The translations under genes were made by a program, and so were the position numbers. A DNA stretch of 64,000 bases from Annona cherimola (lineage: Eukaryota > Streptophyta > Magnoliopsida > Magnoliales > Annonaceae): assembly GCA_030490835.1 (NCBI GenBank), contig CM059972.1, positions 41,643,452 to 41,707,451 of the forward strand, written 5' to 3'. This document shows positions 62,249-64,000 of this stretch, in pieces; position 1 is the stretch's first letter; each line of letters opens with the position of its first letter. Below the pieces are notes generated by a model, which saw nothing but the letters and a program-made list of their open reading frames with translations, ran no database searches and was not told the origin of the DNA.

Positions 62249-62579
62249 GTATGTTGATGTATATGTGAACTTGTTTAATGTTCCGAGTTCTTGGTGAACT
62301 AATGATTGAATATATGTATGTTTGAGATGGAAATGCCATGATTAGGTCAAGAGGGCCTATGATGTATAACAGCATGTTGAAATGGTTTAAAGGATATGTA
62401 AAAGTGTACCGTTGCTTATGTTATAAATGAAATGATGATGAATGAAGAAACTAAAAAAAAATTTTGGACGAGTTCCAATTAAAATCCCGCCACATGATCA
62501 GGGCAACAATCCTGATTCACATTTACCAATCTATAAGGTCTTGAGGTAAGGAAGTGACGTCTCGGTTTGGGGCGCCACA

Positions 62580-62584
62580 GGATT
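62580..62584. repeat. Target-site duplication GGATT (right)
   Basis: Partner of 42808-42812, directly after the CACA terminus. Confidence 0.88.
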
Positions 62585-63005
62585 TAAGGATGACCAACTC
62601 AATAAGTGATTTCATAAAATGGTTTAATTTCAGGTTGTTAAATGGCATGCAAAAGACTGTGCAATTCTCCTTTTATGTAAAAATGGTATAATAGATATGT
62701 GGACAATAATTTAATCATCAGGATGGTTAAAAAGGGGATAACATAATTGCATAACTTTTGTGAACAAAAAGGGCTTGAAATGAAAACCAAGAAAATATTA
62801 GAAAAATACATGGTTTAATTTTGAAAATTCAAAAGTTTTAGAGTTAGTTTATAAGGGTTTTAAGATGTATAGTTTTTCATACATTTCAAATGTTTATCAA
62901 AATATTTTACTCTAAATGGTTTTAAAATAATTTAAGGAAGGTCATCCTAAAACTAAATTTCAAATAACAACTTGTTTAAAGTGGGTACGCTCGCTTTACA
63001 AGTTG

Positions 63006-63172
63006 ACACGGACTGGGGTCTGTGATGTATTTTTGAAAATAATTTTTAAAGATATAGACTTCAATCCATGATGTTTTGTGAGTATGGATGCAGGCTACGG
63101 TTTGTGAGCCCAATTTAAAAGGTCATGGGCTGCGATTTGTGATATTTTAAACCAAACGGACTGCGGTCCGTC
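63006..63172 (+). repeat. Hairpin array B, LTR H copy
   Basis: Five units. The last, ACGGACTGCGGTCCGT, is a perfect stem-loop. Middle units are more decayed than in X. Confidence 0.72.
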
Positions 63173-63678
63173 AGGATGATGTATGGTGCACCAGTACACG
63201 GAATAGGCCAGTTGTAGAGCACGGTCGGGATGCTCGGAGCCCACTCTACATATGATCAAGTCGCTAAGGGATGGCAGGAGGCCAGCGGCGCCCTCCCTGA
63301 GATGGGAGCAGGATGAAAGAACAGCAGCTTGGTTAGCGTGCTATTAAGTATGGATTCTCTTCCAAAATGTAGAGTGATCACTTGCTAAGTATCACTACTT
63401 GATGGAGAGAAATGCATTTGCTTATGTTTTACTTTTGAAAATTCCAAAGGTTGGGACATGATAGTATATTTTTATGAAAGTTATCCTAAACGGATTTTTA
63501 TGAAATGATTACCTTAAAAATGGGATGTTTTACACAAAAGTGTAAATAACAGGAATGAAAGAAAATTTTTTAAGCAAATGCATTTATGAAAATGAATTAT
63601 GTATTTTATATGACTTGTTTGTTACAAACAAGCCCCAAGATGAGGATTATGAAAAGAATTTATGTGAAACTTGGTTTT

Positions 63679-63985
63679 GGACGTAAGAATGTCCCTTTCC
63701 AAAGGATTTAAATGGTAAATGTTTATGGACATGAGAATGTCCAATGCTTAAGTATTTTCATGGAATGTGTTTTAGGACATATGAATGTCCATTGTCAAAA
63801 AGTTATGTCAAAAATGTTTTGAGACATCAAATGTCTCTTGGCTAAAGGAGTTTAAGATGAAAAATATTTTTGGACATAGAAATATTCTTTGCCGAGAAAG
63901 GCTTATGTGTATGATATTTTTAGGACATGATAATGTCCTTCTCTAGAAAGAAGTTTGAGGAAAATGTTTTGGACGTAAAACGTCC
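63679..63985 (+). repeat. Hairpin array A, LTR H copy (continues past window)
   Basis: About seven units, from GGACGTAAGAATGTCC to the GGACGTAAAACGTCC stem at 63971-63985. Confidence 0.75.
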
Positions 63986-64000
63986 ACTAATGAAAGATGA

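Larger units (their letters stand above)
42813..62579 (+). mobile_element. Giant-LTR gypsy-type element X with nested element Y
   Basis: A 19.8-kb unit with 5-bp GGATT duplications, a 5' LTR (42813-47206), a 3' LTR (56827-62579), and an internal region of only about 2.5 kb once the nested element Y (47813-54915) is removed. The internal region has no intact ORF, only a short gag relic, so X is best read as a non-autonomous derivative of a Tekay/Del-like element. The 5' LTR has two deletions (about 1,296 bp and about 65 bp). The second removed its 3' end and part of the primer site. Confidence 0.88.
56827..62579 (+). repeat. 3' LTR of element X, 5,753 bp
   Basis: From TGTGAAATCCC to GGGGCGCCACA, followed by the GGATT duplication. 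Order: weak TATA-like AATAAAAG near 57535, GA-rich leader, GTAAGT donor 57788-57793, mini-exon 59676-59723, hairpin array B, GC-rich module with hairpin 61164-61178, hairpin array A, acceptor ending at 62137, exon-3-like segment 62138-62248, GTATGT donor 62249-62254, terminal hairpin and CACA end. No coding content. Confidence 0.9.
62585..64000 (+). repeat. Tekay-like LTR (H), continuation to window end
   Basis: Continues LTR H after element X and closely matches 60455-62040. It contains hairpin array B (63006-63172), the GC-rich hairpin (63293-63308), the CTTGTTTGTTACAAACAAGC block and hairpin array A (63679-63985). The LTR is not finished at the window edge. Confidence 0.82.

Noticed and set aside
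42813..62579. Reading X as two unrelated solo LTRs
   Set aside because: A shared GGATT duplication, matching LTR pair, polypurine tract and primer-site remnant show a single insertion.
1..64000. Host protein-coding genes, tRNAs, rRNAs or tandem centromere satellite
   Set aside because: No ORF outside the retroelement genes resembles a protein family I know, no cloverleaf or rRNA core was recognised, and no monomer-length tandem satellite is present.

Overview
This 64-kb window is transposon-derived plant DNA, with no host gene that I can support. It is AT-rich. Every stretch long enough to judge belongs to an LTR retrotransposon: either Ty1/copia elements of a SIRE/Maximus-like type, or very long LTRs of a Ty3/gypsy chromovirus of the Tekay/Del type. 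tRNA-iMet primer sites (TGGTATCAGAGC), 5-bp target-site duplications (TSDs), nested insertions and solo LTRs point to pericentromeric or intergenic heterochromatin of a large-genome flowering plant. I cannot name the species. A 100-N assembly gap lies at 36710-36809.

Layout. 1-3035: the 3' part of one gypsy LTR, then the end of another LTR. 3036-4812: a decayed gypsy gag/protease/RT fragment. 4813-22721: a minus-strand gypsy LTR split by a solo gypsy LTR (6401-20768, TSD TAAAA). That solo LTR is itself split by a solo copia LTR (9133-10952, TSD CCCTT) and by a complete, young copia element (11408-19960, TSD CCTCC). 22722-28623: a minus-strand gypsy 3' LTR plus some internal DNA, interrupted by a second, older copia element (28624-36709) that runs into the gap. 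36810-64000: a four-level plus-strand nest. LTR H2 is split by LTR H. H is split by element X (42813-62579, TSD GGATT). X holds element Y (47813-54915).

The copia elements carry gag with a CCHC knuckle and coiled coil, a DSG protease, a DD35E integrase, a YVDD reverse transcriptase and RNase H, all on the minus strand and all broken by stops or frameshifts. X and Y keep enormous LTRs (up to 5.75 kb) around almost non-coding interiors, so they look like non-autonomous derivatives.

Three structural signals go beyond routine annotation. (1) All long gypsy LTRs, although barely alignable between subfamilies, keep the same splice-like scaffold: a TATA-type box, a GTAAGT donor, a TAG-ended acceptor, a 39-48-nt purine-rich mini-exon, a GTAAGC donor, and a later CAG/TAG acceptor. 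(2) The U3 of the copia LTRs is packed with a 34-bp nested palindrome (AAGTCGCA, 5 nt, AGTCGACT, 5 nt, TGCGACTT), about nine to eleven copies per LTR, just upstream of the TATA box. (3) One gypsy LTR subfamily carries two further arrays of short hairpins.
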